Shown here: positions 1-6,315 of the stretch, in pieces | How the letters are laid out: each line of letters opens with the position of its first letter | Position numbering within the stretch: position 1 is the first letter of the stretch | Notes under the pieces: generated by a model | What the model was told of the DNA's origin: nothing | The model's database searches: none | Seen by the model: the letters and a program-made list of their open reading frames with translations, nothing else | Made by a program: the position numbers and the translations under genes | From: Rhodanobacteraceae bacterium | Lineage (GTDB): Bacteria; Pseudomonadota; Gammaproteobacteria; Xanthomonadales; Rhodanobacteraceae | Assembly (NCBI GenBank): GCA_025924775.1 | Contig: JAICHS010000094.1 | Coordinates: 1 to 8,083, forward strand | DNA length: 8,083 bases | Direction of reading: 5' to 3'

Positions 1-24
1 ACGCGCATGCGCGTCGGGCGTGGC

Positions 25-1761
25 TCAGGCCCGCGCGTGCGCGTCGGCGCGTTCGACCTGGCGGGTGACGTACCACTGCTGGCCCAGCATGCAGATGCCG
101 CGCACCACGTAGTAAAGCGTGAGGCCGGCCGGGAAGAAGAAGAACAACACCGCGAACAGCACCGGCATCGCCTTCATGATCTTGGCCTGGGTCGGGTCCA
201 TGCCTTGCGCGGGCGTCAGGAACTGTTGCCCCAGCATGGTCAGCGCGTACAGGATCGGCAGGATGAAATACGGGTCGGCCGCGGACAGGTCGGGAATCCA
301 CAGGAACGGCACGTGGCGCAGCTCGACGCTGAAGATCAGCACGTAATACAGCGCGAAGAAGATCGGCATCGTCACCAGCGCCGGCAGGCAACCCGCCATC
401 GGGTTGACCTTCTCCTTCTTGTACAGCTCCATCATCGCCTGCTGGTACTTCTGCTTGTCGTCGCCGAAGCGCTCCTTCAGCGCCTTCATGCGCGGCTGCA
501 GCTTGCGCATCCGCGCACCTGCGCGGTACTGCGCGTCGGTGAGTTTCCAGGTCACGGCCTGGATCAGCAGCACCAGCACGATGATCGCAAGGCCCCAGTC
601 GCGCACCAGCAAGTGCAGGAACGACAGCAGCTTGAACATCGGCTGCGCGATCACGGTGGCCCAGCCGTAATCAATGGTGAGGTTGAGGCCGGGCGCGATC
701 TTGCCGAGCGCGTTCTGGAGGTTCGGCCCGATGTACAGGCGCGTCGCGCTGGTCACGCTTTGGCCGGGCGCGGCGGTCAGCGCCGGGCCGACGGTCCGGA
801 TCAGATAGCGTGGTTTGCCGTGGCCGTCGCGTGGCTGGACTTCGGCGCTGGAAAACTGCTGCGGCTGCTTGTCGGCCGGCAACCACGCGCCCACGAAGAA
901 CCGCTGGGTCATCGCGATCCAGCCGCCCGTCACACCCTGGTGCAGGGGTTCCTTCTCGAAATCACCGAACTTGAGCTTGTTGAATTTGGCATCGGGGCTG
1001 TACCAGGCCGCCCCCGTGTAGGCGAAGGTGTCCGGGTTGTAGAACTCGAGCAGATGCTTGGGTGGCGGCGGTGGCTCCACGCGGTCGAGCTGCTGGTAGG
1101 CGTTGCCGCGCCAGGTGCCACTGCCATGGTTGTCGATCTGCTGGGAGACTTCGACCACGTAGCTGCCGCGGGTCAGGGTGTAGCGCTTGACAACGCTGAC
1201 GCCCGCAGCGGGATCGCTCCAGTCCAGGCTCACCACGACCTGATCCTGCCCCTGGGCAAGCTGGTAATGCAAGGCGCCGGGCTTGAATTCGGCCAGGTGG
1301 CTGGGCGCCTTGCTGCCATCCGCACCGATCAGGCCATCCTGCGCCACATAGTAAGTTGTGGGCTGCTCGTTCAGCAGCTGCACCGGCGGACTGCCGCGCT
1401 TGACCTGCTGCGGGTAATCCAGCAACGCGGCGGCGACGATGGTGCCGCCGCGTGGATCGATGGTGAGCTTCAGCACGTCGTTGCTGGCGGTCACCAAGTC
1501 CTGCTTCGGCGTGGTGCTGGCACCCGTGTCGACGGCGGGGGCACTGGCAGGCGGAGCCGTGGACGGTATTGCCGCCGTGGTGGCGGCGGGTACGGGAATC
1601 GCGCCCGCCTCCGGCACGCCCGACGTGGCCGCAGCCACCTGTGCGGAAGTCGGTGGCGGCGGGGGCGGCACAGCCGGAAACTGTTGTTGCCACGCCTGCC
1701 AAAGCAGATAGGCGACGAAGAACAGCGCCACAACCAGCAGGGTGCGTGTTTGATTGATCAC
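25..1761 (-). CDS. yidC: Membrane protein insertase YidC (Oxa1/SpoIIIJ family)
   Basis: YidC inserts and folds inner-membrane proteins, alone or with SecYEG. Seen: an N-terminal membrane segment (about residues 7-22, VVALFFVAYLLWQAW); a Pro/Ala-rich linker (about 25-80); a large periplasmic domain (about 85-360); and a C-terminal five-helix insertase core. The core carries the family patterns LTDAQY, MRKLQPRMKALKERFGDDKQKY, EKVNPMAGCLPAL and MPIFFALYY. Length is 578 residues from the chosen start, normal for gammaproteobacteria (E. coli 548). I chose the GTG at 1761-1759, giving (M)INQTRTLL, because this matches the usual YidC N-terminus; an in-frame TTG at 1800 would add 13 unconserved residues. 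The Shine-Dalgarno signal is weak at either start, so coupling to rnpA (stop at 1802) is plausible. Odd point: Q401 occupies the position of the conserved basic groove residue (E. coli R366). The stop is at 25-27, so the gene is complete. Confidence 0.96.
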   Translation of the reverse strand: MINQTRTLLVVALFFVAYLLWQAWQQQFPAVPPPPPPTSAQVAAATSGVPEAGAIPVPAATTAAIPSTAPPASAPAVDTGASTTPKQDLVTASNDVLKLTIDPRGGTIVAAALLDYPQQVKRGSPPVQLLNEQPTTYYVAQDGLIGADGSKAPSHLAEFKPGALHYQLAQGQDQVVVSLDWSDPAAGVSVVKRYTLTRGSYVVEVSQQIDNHGSGTWRGNAYQQLDRVEPPPPPKHLLEFYNPDTFAYTGAAWYSPDAKFNKLKFGDFEKEPLHQGVTGGWIAMTQRFFVGAWLPADKQPQQFSSAEVQPRDGHGKPRYLIRTVGPALTAAPGQSVTSATRLYIGPNLQNALGKIAPGLNLTIDYGWATVIAQPMFKLLSFLHLLVRDWGLAIIVLVLLIQAVTWKLTDAQYRAGARMRKLQPRMKALKERFGDDKQKYQQAMMELYKKEKVNPMAGCLPALVTMPIFFALYYVLIFSVELRHVPFLWIPDLSAADPYFILPILYALTMLGQQFLTPAQGMDPTQAKIMKAMPVLFAVLFFFFPAGLTLYYVVRGICMLGQQWYVTRQVERADAHARA

Positions 1762-1801
1762 AAGGGAGACTCGGGCTTGAGGCGATGCGGGCCGGAGCAA
1801 A

Positions 1802-2176
1802 TCAGCCGTCGATTGTGCCGGGTGTATGCGTTGGCTTCAACGCTTGCAGCGCCTGCCACGCACGTGCAAGGTCGGCGCGCAACACGGCATTGACGGTGGC
1901 GGCGGCGGAACTGCGTGCAATCACGAGTACATCCACTTGCGGCAGTTCGGTCCGCCCCGAGCGGAACGATTCCCGTATCACGCGCTTGATCCGGTTGCGC
2001 TCGACCGCACGCTTGCTGACCTTGCGCGATACCGCCAGACCCAAGCGTGCCATCCCCGCCGACGTCGGCGACCAGCGCAGCAGGAAGTGCCTGCCTTGCC
2101 AGCGCCCCGTGGCATGCCGCAACGCGGCAAAATCGGCGGCTCGGCGCAGCCGCGCGGCGGGCGGCAAGCCGGCCAT
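1802..2176 (-). CDS. rnpA: Ribonuclease P protein component
   Basis: This is the small basic protein subunit of RNase P, which helps the catalytic RNA (rnpB, not in this window) remove 5' leaders from pre-tRNAs. The 124-residue protein is close to the usual ~120 residues. It carries the RnpA signature around residues 59-72 (ERNRIKRVIRESFR), with the RNR motif at 60-62, preceded by the strand LGLAVSRKVSKRAV that lines the RNA-binding cleft. The N-terminus (LRRAADFAALR) matches the typical RLR...F..V pattern. The ATG at 2176 lies 10 bases after the rpmH stop with no strong Shine-Dalgarno, so translational coupling to rpmH is likely (inference). It is the middle gene of the rpmH-rnpA-yidC operon. 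Family assignment is secure. Confidence 0.96.
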   Translation of the reverse strand: MAGLPPAARLRRAADFAALRHATGRWQGRHFLLRWSPTSAGMARLGLAVSRKVSKRAVERNRIKRVIRESFRSGRTELPQVDVLVIARSSAAATVNAVLRADLARAWQALQALKPTHTPGTIDG

Positions 2177-2186
2177 GCAAAGCGGA

Positions 2187-2321
2187 TTACGGGATCAGGC
2201 GCTTGCGGCCCTTGGCACGCCGGGCGGAAAGAATCTTGCGGCCGTCCGCGGTTTTCATGCGGGCGCGAAACCCGTGGGTGCGGGCGCGCTTGAGCACGCT
2301 GGGCTGGTAGGTGCGTTTCAT
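2187..2321 (-). CDS. rpmH: 50S ribosomal protein L34
   Basis: This 44-residue, strongly basic ribosomal protein of the large subunit begins MKRTYQPSVLKRARTHGFRA and ends KGRKRLIP. The pattern KRT(Y/F)QPS..KR.R.HGFR.RM.T..GR..L..RR.KGR is diagnostic for L34. The start is fixed by the family N-terminus and by a good Shine-Dalgarno (GGAG on the minus strand, complement of 2328-2331) 6 bases upstream of the ATG. It is the first gene of the leftward operon with rnpA and yidC, diverging from dnaA. Expression is probably driven by the promoter at 2381-2410, giving a leader of about 50 bases. Confidence 0.98.
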   Translation of the reverse strand: MKRTYQPSVLKRARTHGFRARMKTADGRKILSARRAKGRKRLIP

Positions 2322-2327
2322 GAGTGA

Positions 2328-2331
2328 CTCC
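2328..2331 (-). promoter_or_regulatory. Ribosome binding site of rpmH
   Basis: GGAG on the minus strand with a 6-base spacer to the rpmH ATG at 2321. It is the clearest Shine-Dalgarno of the leftward operon; the starts of rnpA and yidC lack a comparable signal. Confidence 0.75.
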
Positions 2332-2380
2332 GCAGCGTGGTGCCCGCGCAAGGCGGGTCAGGCATGGAAAAAGACTGCGG

Positions 2381-2410
2381 ATTGTACGGTTGCTACGTGC
2401 CAGCCGTCAA
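2381..2410 (-). promoter_or_regulatory. Sigma70-type promoter of the rpmH-rnpA-yidC operon
   Basis: On the minus strand a -35 hexamer TTGACG (complement of 2405-2410, 5 of 6 matches) is followed after 18 bases by a -10 hexamer TACAAT (complement of 2381-2386, 5 of 6 matches). Transcription would begin near 2374, about 50 bases upstream of the rpmH ATG. Position, orientation and match quality fit a strong ribosomal-protein promoter. It is predicted from sequence only. Confidence 0.75.
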
Positions 2411-2537
2411 CCGAACGGCAGGGACGGGAGGCTGGCGCGGCGCAGGCGCGTGCAGCTTAGTGGCAGCCTGATAGACTTCCAAGCTCCCCATGCGCGTGTT
2501 GTGCGACGGGGCTCCGGATTTGTCTGCGCGGGATTCC

Positions 2538-3857
2538 ATGAGCGATCTTTGGCAACGCTGCCTAGCCAGGCTCGAAGGCGAAATCGAGCCCGGCGTGCTG
2601 CATACGTGGCTGCAACCGCTGCAGGCGCGCGACGACGCGGGTACCTTGCGCCTGCTTGCGCCCAACACCTACACGCTCGAATTCGTGCGCAGCGAGTACC
2701 TGACCCAGATCGAGGGCACCTTGTCGGCGCTGGCGGGCCATCCCGTGCCGCTGAAGCTCGAGGTTGGTTCGATCGCACCCGCCGTCAAACCGGTGATGTC
2801 TTCTGTCACCACTGCGGCCGCGGGGATGGCCACGCCCCGGCACAATCTCGACCCGCATTACACCTTCGACAACTTCGTCGAGGGCAAGTCCAACCAGCTC
2901 GGCAAGGCGGCGGCGATGCAGGTGGCGCAAAACCCCGGGCGTGCCTACAACCCGTTGCTGCTTTACGGCGGCACCGGCCTCGGCAAGACCCACCTGATGC
3001 AGGCGGCCGGCAACCTGATGCTGGCGCACAATCCATCGATGAAGTTGCTGTACGTGCATTCCGAGCGCTTCACCGAAATGATGATCGCGGCGCTGCGCAA
3101 CAAGAACATGGACGACTTCAAGCACCGCTTCCGCTCGGTCGATGCCCTGCTGATCGACGACATCCAGTTCTTCGCCGGCAAGGACGCAACCCAGGAAGAA
3201 TTTTTCCACACGTTCAACACGCTGTACGACTCGCGCCAGCAGATCATCCTGACCTGCGACCGCTATCCCAAGGAAGTCGACAACCTGGAGCTGCGGCTGA
3301 AGTCGCGGCTGGGCTGGGGCCTGTCGGTCGCGATCGAACCGCCGGATTTCGAGACCCGCGCCGCGATCCTGCTGGAGAAGGCCCAGGCGCGCGGCATTGC
3401 CCTGCCCAACGACGTGGCGTTGCTGTTGGCACGACGGATCCGCTCCAACGTGCGTGAACTGGAAGGCGCGCTCAACACCGTCGCCGCGCAAGCCAATCTT
3501 TCCGGGCGCGGCATCACGATGGAGTTGGTCCAGGAAACCCTGCGCGACCTGTTCAACGTGCACGCGCGCGCGATCACCATCCAGAACATCCAGAAGACCG
3601 TGGCCGACTACTACCAGTTGCGGCTTTCCGACCTGCTCTCGCAGCGTCGCGTGCGCTCGCTGGCGCGGCCCAGGCAGATTGCGATGGCGCTGGCCAAGGA
3701 GTTGACCGAACATAGCCTGCCGGAAATCGGCGAGGCCTTCGGCGGCAAGGACCACACGACGGTGATGCACGCGTGCAAGAAAATCCGGAGCCTGTGCGAC
3801 ACCGACATGCGGCTGCGCCAGGACTGGGACAAATTGATCCGGATACTGACCGGGTAA
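2538..3857 (+). CDS. dnaA: Chromosomal replication initiator protein DnaA
   Basis: DnaA is the AAA+ ATPase that binds DnaA boxes, melts the origin and helps load DnaB. The 439-residue product shows: domain I (about 1-78, MSDLWQRCLARLEGEI...); a short linker domain II (about 79-103); the AAA+ domain III from about 104; and the DNA-binding domain IV from about 345. Walker A is GGTGLGKT at 144-151, and Walker B includes D207-D208 (LLIDDIQFFAGK). The box VII arginine finger is R257 (LKSRLGWGL), and the sensor II arginine is R306 (NVRELEGAL). The DnaA signature GGKDHTTVMHA is at 402-412. It is slightly shorter than E. coli DnaA (467), mostly through a compact domain II. I chose the ATG at 2538 because MSDLW matches the family start; the in-frame ATG at 2490 would add 16 unconserved residues. 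The Shine-Dalgarno is modest (GGGA). It is followed directly by the presumed oriC. Confidence 0.98.
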   Translation: MSDLWQRCLARLEGEIEPGVLHTWLQPLQARDDAGTLRLLAPNTYTLEFVRSEYLTQIEGTLSALAGHPVPLKLEVGSIAPAVKPVMSSVTTAAAGMATPRHNLDPHYTFDNFVEGKSNQLGKAAAMQVAQNPGRAYNPLLLYGGTGLGKTHLMQAAGNLMLAHNPSMKLLYVHSERFTEMMIAALRNKNMDDFKHRFRSVDALLIDDIQFFAGKDATQEEFFHTFNTLYDSRQQIILTCDRYPKEVDNLELRLKSRLGWGLSVAIEPPDFETRAAILLEKAQARGIALPNDVALLLARRIRSNVRELEGALNTVAAQANLSGRGITMELVQETLRDLFNVHARAITIQNIQKTVADYYQLRLSDLLSQRRVRSLARPRQIAMALAKELTEHSLPEIGEAFGGKDHTTVMHACKKIRSLCDTDMRLRQDWDKLIRILTG

Positions 3858-3860
3858 ACT

Positions 3861-3869
3861 TGTGGACAA
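3861..3869 (-). promoter_or_regulatory. DnaA box, best match in the region
   Basis: Minus strand TTGTCCACA, differing from the strong E. coli-type box TTATCCACA only at the third base. It begins 4 bases after the dnaA stop codon. A weaker plus-strand box, CCATCCACA, lies at 3896-3904. Confidence 0.65.
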
Positions 3870-3960
3870 GTTCTGGATGACTGCGAAATTCAAAACCATC
3901 CACAACCCATGCACCGGAAGCGCCAGCATTCCATGAGCGAAAGTTTTACAGCAACCAGTT

Positions 3961-3984
3961 GTTTATTAAAACGTTTTTATAAAA
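3961..3984. other. AT-rich DNA unwinding element candidate
   Basis: 21 of 24 bases are A or T, exceptional in this GC-rich window. It contains two overlapping perfect 10-bp palindromes, AAAACGTTTT (3968-3977) and TTTTATAAAA (3975-3984). Its place between the DnaA-box-like sequences fits an origin melting site. It could also serve the dnaN promoter: TTTACA at 3945-3950 and TAAAAC at 3967-3972, separated by 16 bases, is a weak candidate. Confidence 0.6.
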
Positions 3985-4065
3985 TGGCAGTTATCAACCT
4001 GCCCTGCTTCTACCAGCTTGTTTACAAGTATAACCAATAGAAACTACCGACCCCGGGGACCAATT

Positions 4066-5166
4066 ATGCGTTTCAGCACTCAGCGGGAAACCTTGCTCAA
4101 GCCGATGCAGCAGGTCGTCGGCGTCGTCGAGCGCAGGCAGACATTGCCGGTTTTGGCGCACCTTTTGGTCCAGGTCAAGGACGGCCGCCTGTCCTTGACC
4201 GGCACCGATCTTGAAGTCGAAATGCGTGCCAGCACCCAGGTCGACATGCAGGAGGCGGGTGAAACGACGGTTCCGGCCAGAAAGTGGTTCGACCTGGTAC
4301 GGGCGTTGCCGGATGGCGTCAAGGTGGACGTGCAGATCAAAGGCGACCGTGTGGTCATGCACGCGGGGCGCAGCCGCTACACCTTGTCCACCCTGCCTGC
4401 TGAAGAATTTCCGAACAACGACGAAATCGAGATCACCGATCGGGTTTCCCTGCCCGAAGGAACCCTGCGGCGGTTGATGGAACGCACCGCGTTCGCGATG
4501 GCCAACCAGGACGTGCGGTACTACCTCAATGGCCTGTTGCTGGACTTGCGCGAAACGGAGCTGCGCTGTGTGGCGACCGACGGGCACCGCATGGCGATGG
4601 CCCAGACGACGCTGGACAAGCACCCCGGCAGTACTCGGCAACTGATCATCCCGCGCAAGGGCGTGATGGAGCTGCTGGGCCTGTTTGAAACCGCGGACGA
4701 CATGGTCGACATCGAGTTTTCCAGCAACCACCTGCGCGTGCGCAGGTCGGACGTCGTTTTCACGTCGAAATTGATCGACGGCCGATTCCCCGATTACGAA
4801 GCCGTCGTCCCCCTTGGGGCGGACAAGATCGTGAAGGTCGACCGCGAGGCACTGCGCAACGCGCTGCAACGCGCAGCGATCCTGTCGAATGAGAAGTATC
4901 GCGGCGTGCGCCTGGAAGTGACGCCTGGCTGCCTGCGGATCATCGCCCACAATCCGGAGCAGGAAGAGGCCTTCGAGGAAGTCGAAGCCGATACCAAGGT
5001 CGGCGATGTCGCGATCGGGTTCAATGTGAGTTATTTGCTGGAAGCCCTGGGCGCATTGGACGAGGCCAATGTCCAACTGCAACTGCGCGATGCGCAGTCC
5101 AGTTGCCTGCTGCGTGGCGTGGCCAGCCAGGAAGCGCAGCACGTGGTAATGCCTTTGCGGTTGTAG
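4066..5166 (+). CDS. dnaN: DNA polymerase III subunit beta (sliding clamp)
   Basis: The beta subunit forms a ring-shaped dimer around DNA, tethers Pol III, and binds other replication and repair proteins. The product is 366 residues, the same length as the E. coli clamp, and fits three repeated domains (about 1-125, 126-250, 251-366). Recognisable segments are MRFSTQRETLLKPMQQV at the N-terminus, TLPVLAHLLV, the ATDGHRMA motif of domain 2, SKLIDGRFPDYEAVVP, and the C-terminal HVVMPLRL. The VMP-RL end forms part of the partner-binding pocket. I chose the ATG at 4066 because MRFS is the family start and GGGGA (4055-4059) lies 6 bases upstream; an in-frame TTG at 4018 would run through origin sequence. 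It is followed after 40 bases by recF, probably in one transcript. Confidence 0.98.
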   Translation: MRFSTQRETLLKPMQQVVGVVERRQTLPVLAHLLVQVKDGRLSLTGTDLEVEMRASTQVDMQEAGETTVPARKWFDLVRALPDGVKVDVQIKGDRVVMHAGRSRYTLSTLPAEEFPNNDEIEITDRVSLPEGTLRRLMERTAFAMANQDVRYYLNGLLLDLRETELRCVATDGHRMAMAQTTLDKHPGSTRQLIIPRKGVMELLGLFETADDMVDIEFSSNHLRVRRSDVVFTSKLIDGRFPDYEAVVPLGADKIVKVDREALRNALQRAAILSNEKYRGVRLEVTPGCLRIIAHNPEQEEAFEEVEADTKVGDVAIGFNVSYLLEALGALDEANVQLQLRDAQSSCLLRGVASQEAQHVVMPLRL

Positions 5167-5206
5167 GCGTCTTGCGCCAGCACCTGGTCGCGCGGGGTGT
5201 GACGCG

Positions 5207-6277
5207 ATGAACATTGAACTATTGCGCGCGAGCAACTTGCGCTGCTTCGAAAAGGTGAGTTTGGCGCCGGGTCCGGGCATCAACTGGTTGGTTGGGCCCA
5301 ATGGTGCAGGCAAGACCACCCTGCTCGAAGCGGCGTACATCCTTTCTCATGGCCGCTCGTTTCGAGCCGGAGGGCGTACGGCTCCCCGGCGGCGTGGCGC
5401 GAGTGATTACCTGGTGTACGCCGAAGTCCTGCGTGTAGACAAGTCCAGAGTCCGGCTGGGTCTGACGCGGGTGGATGATCGTTGGGTGGGCCGTTGCAAT
5501 GGCGAGGATCTGTCCAGCCTGGCCCCCCTGTTTGAAGCCTGCCCCGTGGTGTATTTCGGTCCGGAGAGCCATACGTTGATTCTGGGGCCGGCCGAGGAAC
5601 GCCGCAGCTTCCTGGATTGGAGCGTGTTCCACGTGGAACATGCGTCGCTTTCCTTATGGAAAGCGTGGCGCAGGGCGTTGCGGCAACGCAATGCCCTGCT
5701 CCGCCAAGGCGCGGCAGAAAGGGATTTCGAGCCGTGGGAGCATGAAATGGATCAGTTGGCCGTTCGGATCCACGCCATGCGGTCTCACTGCCTCTCAGGA
5801 TTGGAACCTTACCTTGTTGAAGAGGCTTCCCATCTGGTTCCGGAGCTGGGTGCCCTGCAGATCCATTACCGACCCGGTTGGGACGAGCAAATGGGTTTGT
5901 TCGGGCAGTTGAACCTGGATCGCGAGCGGGACCGGGAGCGAGGCTTCACCCAGCACGGTGCACACCGCGCCGATTGGTCGCTGGTGTTTGGGGATGTTGC
6001 CCAACGGGAACACCTGTCCCGCGGGCAAGCCAAGGCCGCGGCGCTGGTGTGCGCGCTGGCGTTGACGCGTTGGTTGAACGACAACGTCGGCGAGTACCCG
6101 TTGTTGTGTCTGGATGATCTTGAATCCGAGTTGGACGCGGTGCACACCACGCGGGTAACGCAATGGTTGTCGGGAAGACTCATCCAGAGCTGGCTGACCA
6201 GCACCCGCACGCCGACACCCGATACGTTGGCCGCGGGGACCCGGGTGTTCCACGTGGAACACACTGGTTGCGGGTGA
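5207..6277 (+). CDS. recF: DNA replication and repair protein RecF
   Basis: RecF is an SMC/ABC-like ATPase that works with RecO and RecR to load RecA at single-strand gaps. The 356-residue protein (E. coli 357) shows Walker A GPNGAGKT at 30-37 (K36), the ABC signature LSRGQAK at 270-276, and Walker B LLCLDDLESELD at 299-310 (D303, D304). Other family stretches are SHGRSFR and RRALRQRNALLRQ. The ATG at 5207 has a GGGG-rich stretch 9 bases upstream and matches the family N-terminus (MNIELLRASNLRCFE). It lies 40 bases after dnaN with no visible promoter or terminator between. Odd point: two perfect parS palindromes lie within the gene, each read in frame as VFHVEH (residues 140-145 and 347-352). 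Both fall where RecF proteins commonly carry an FH-E-like motif, so the protein looks intact. Confidence 0.97.
   Translation: MNIELLRASNLRCFEKVSLAPGPGINWLVGPNGAGKTTLLEAAYILSHGRSFRAGGRTAPRRRGASDYLVYAEVLRVDKSRVRLGLTRVDDRWVGRCNGEDLSSLAPLFEACPVVYFGPESHTLILGPAEERRSFLDWSVFHVEHASLSLWKAWRRALRQRNALLRQGAAERDFEPWEHEMDQLAVRIHAMRSHCLSGLEPYLVEEASHLVPELGALQIHYRPGWDEQMGLFGQLNLDRERDRERGFTQHGAHRADWSLVFGDVAQREHLSRGQAKAAALVCALALTRWLNDNVGEYPLLCLDDLESELDAVHTTRVTQWLSGRLIQSWLTSTRTPTPDTLAAGTRVFHVEHTGCG
5625..5640. other. parS centromere-like site 1 (ParB binding), inside recF
   Basis: TGTTCCACGTGGAACA is a perfect 16-bp palindrome matching the bacterial parS consensus TGTTNCACGTGNAACA at every fixed position. ParB-family proteins bind such sites, load there and spread, then interact with ParA to segregate origins. 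It lies about 1.6 kb from the presumed oriC, as expected for chromosomal parS. It is read in the recF frame as part of VFHVEH (residues 140-145). parA and parB are not in this window. Confidence 0.92.
6246..6261. other. parS centromere-like site 2 (ParB binding), 3' end of recF
   Basis: A second copy identical to site 1 (TGTTCCACGTGGAACA), 621 bases downstream and in the same recF frame, encoding VFHVEH at residues 347-352 just before the C-terminal TGCG. Two exact copies of a 16-mer this close to oriC make chance very unlikely. It sits about 55 bases upstream of the gyrB -10 element, so ParB bound or spreading here could influence gyrB transcription (inference). Confidence 0.92.
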
Positions 6278-6296
6278 CGGAAATGCCCGATACACA

Positions 6297-6312
6297 GGCC
6301 TGTTGGTAGGCC
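6297..6312. repeat. Inverted repeat upstream of the gyrB -10 element
   Basis: GGCCT (6297-6301) and AGGCC (6308-6312) form a 5-bp stem around a 6-base loop. The first arm also lies inside the perfect palindrome ACAGGCCTGT (6294-6303). No T-run follows, so it does not look like an intrinsic terminator of recF. It occupies the -35/spacer region of the gyrB promoter and could be an operator, but no specific regulator can be named. Confidence 0.4.
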
Positions 6313-6315
6313 GGG

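Larger units (their letters stand above)
2322..2537. other. Divergent rpmH-dnaA intergenic region
   Basis: This 216-base gap separates the leftward rpmH operon from rightward dnaA. It contains the rpmH promoter and Shine-Dalgarno. It also holds a short GC-rich inverted repeat, CCCGC/GCGGG, at 2343-2357 inside the predicted rpmH leader. I see no convincing sigma70 promoter for dnaA on the plus strand and no good match to the DnaA box TTATCCACA, which argues against this gap being the main origin. It marks the switch of transcription polarity expected near the origin. Confidence 0.7.
3858..4065. other. Probable chromosomal replication origin (oriC), dnaA-dnaN intergenic
   Basis: This 208-base non-coding gap is markedly more AT-rich than the flanking genes. 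It contains a TTGTCCACA box on the minus strand (3861-3869, 8 of 9 to TTATCCACA). Weaker 9-mers are CCATCCACA at 3896-3904 and TTATCAACC at 3991-3999 (7 of 9 each), plus TTGTTTACA at 4018-4026 (6 of 9) inside a short inverted repeat. The AT-rich stretch 3961-3984 is a candidate DNA unwinding element. There are no GATC sites, so Dam/SeqA-type control is not suggested. Location between dnaA and dnaN agrees with origins in related bacteria, including, from memory, Xanthomonas campestris. Few boxes are close to consensus, so exact boundaries are uncertain and flanking coding sequence may contribute. Confidence 0.78.

Noticed and set aside
7..1893. Long plus-strand open frame (628 codons) opposite yidC
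   Set aside because: The translation is rich in Arg, His, Gln and Leu with no recognisable domain. It is the antisense shadow of the well-supported yidC, a common artefact in GC-rich genomes.
2490..2537. Upstream in-frame ATG that would extend DnaA by 16 residues
   Set aside because: The extension is not like DnaA N-termini; MSDLW at 2538 matches the family start.
2562..3929. Long minus-strand open frame (455 codons) opposite dnaA
   Set aside because: Antisense shadow created by the codon bias of dnaA. DnaA has all its catalytic and DNA-binding motifs, and the opposing frame has no family features.
4018..4065. Upstream TTG that would extend DnaN by 16 residues
   Set aside because: The extension lies in origin sequence; the ATG at 4066 has the family N-terminus and a Shine-Dalgarno.
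5129..5145. CACGTG core near the dnaN 3' end as a third parS
   Set aside because: Only the central CACGTG matches; the flanking TGTTN and NAACA arms are absent.
3994..5340. Minus-strand open frame (448 codons) across dnaN and the start of recF
   Set aside because: Low-complexity shadow without motifs; dnaN matches the beta clamp over its full length.
5346..5400. Possible compensating frameshifts in recF around RAGGRTAPRRRGASD
   Set aside because: The stretch is Arg-rich and looked odd, but flanking family motifs (SHGRSFR before, YAEV after) remain in one frame with normal spacing, so ordinary divergence is simpler.
5219..5641. Minus-strand open frame starting MFHVEH inside recF
   Set aside because: The apparent start is the parS palindrome read on the other strand, a known source of spurious MFHVEH small-protein calls; the remainder has no family features.
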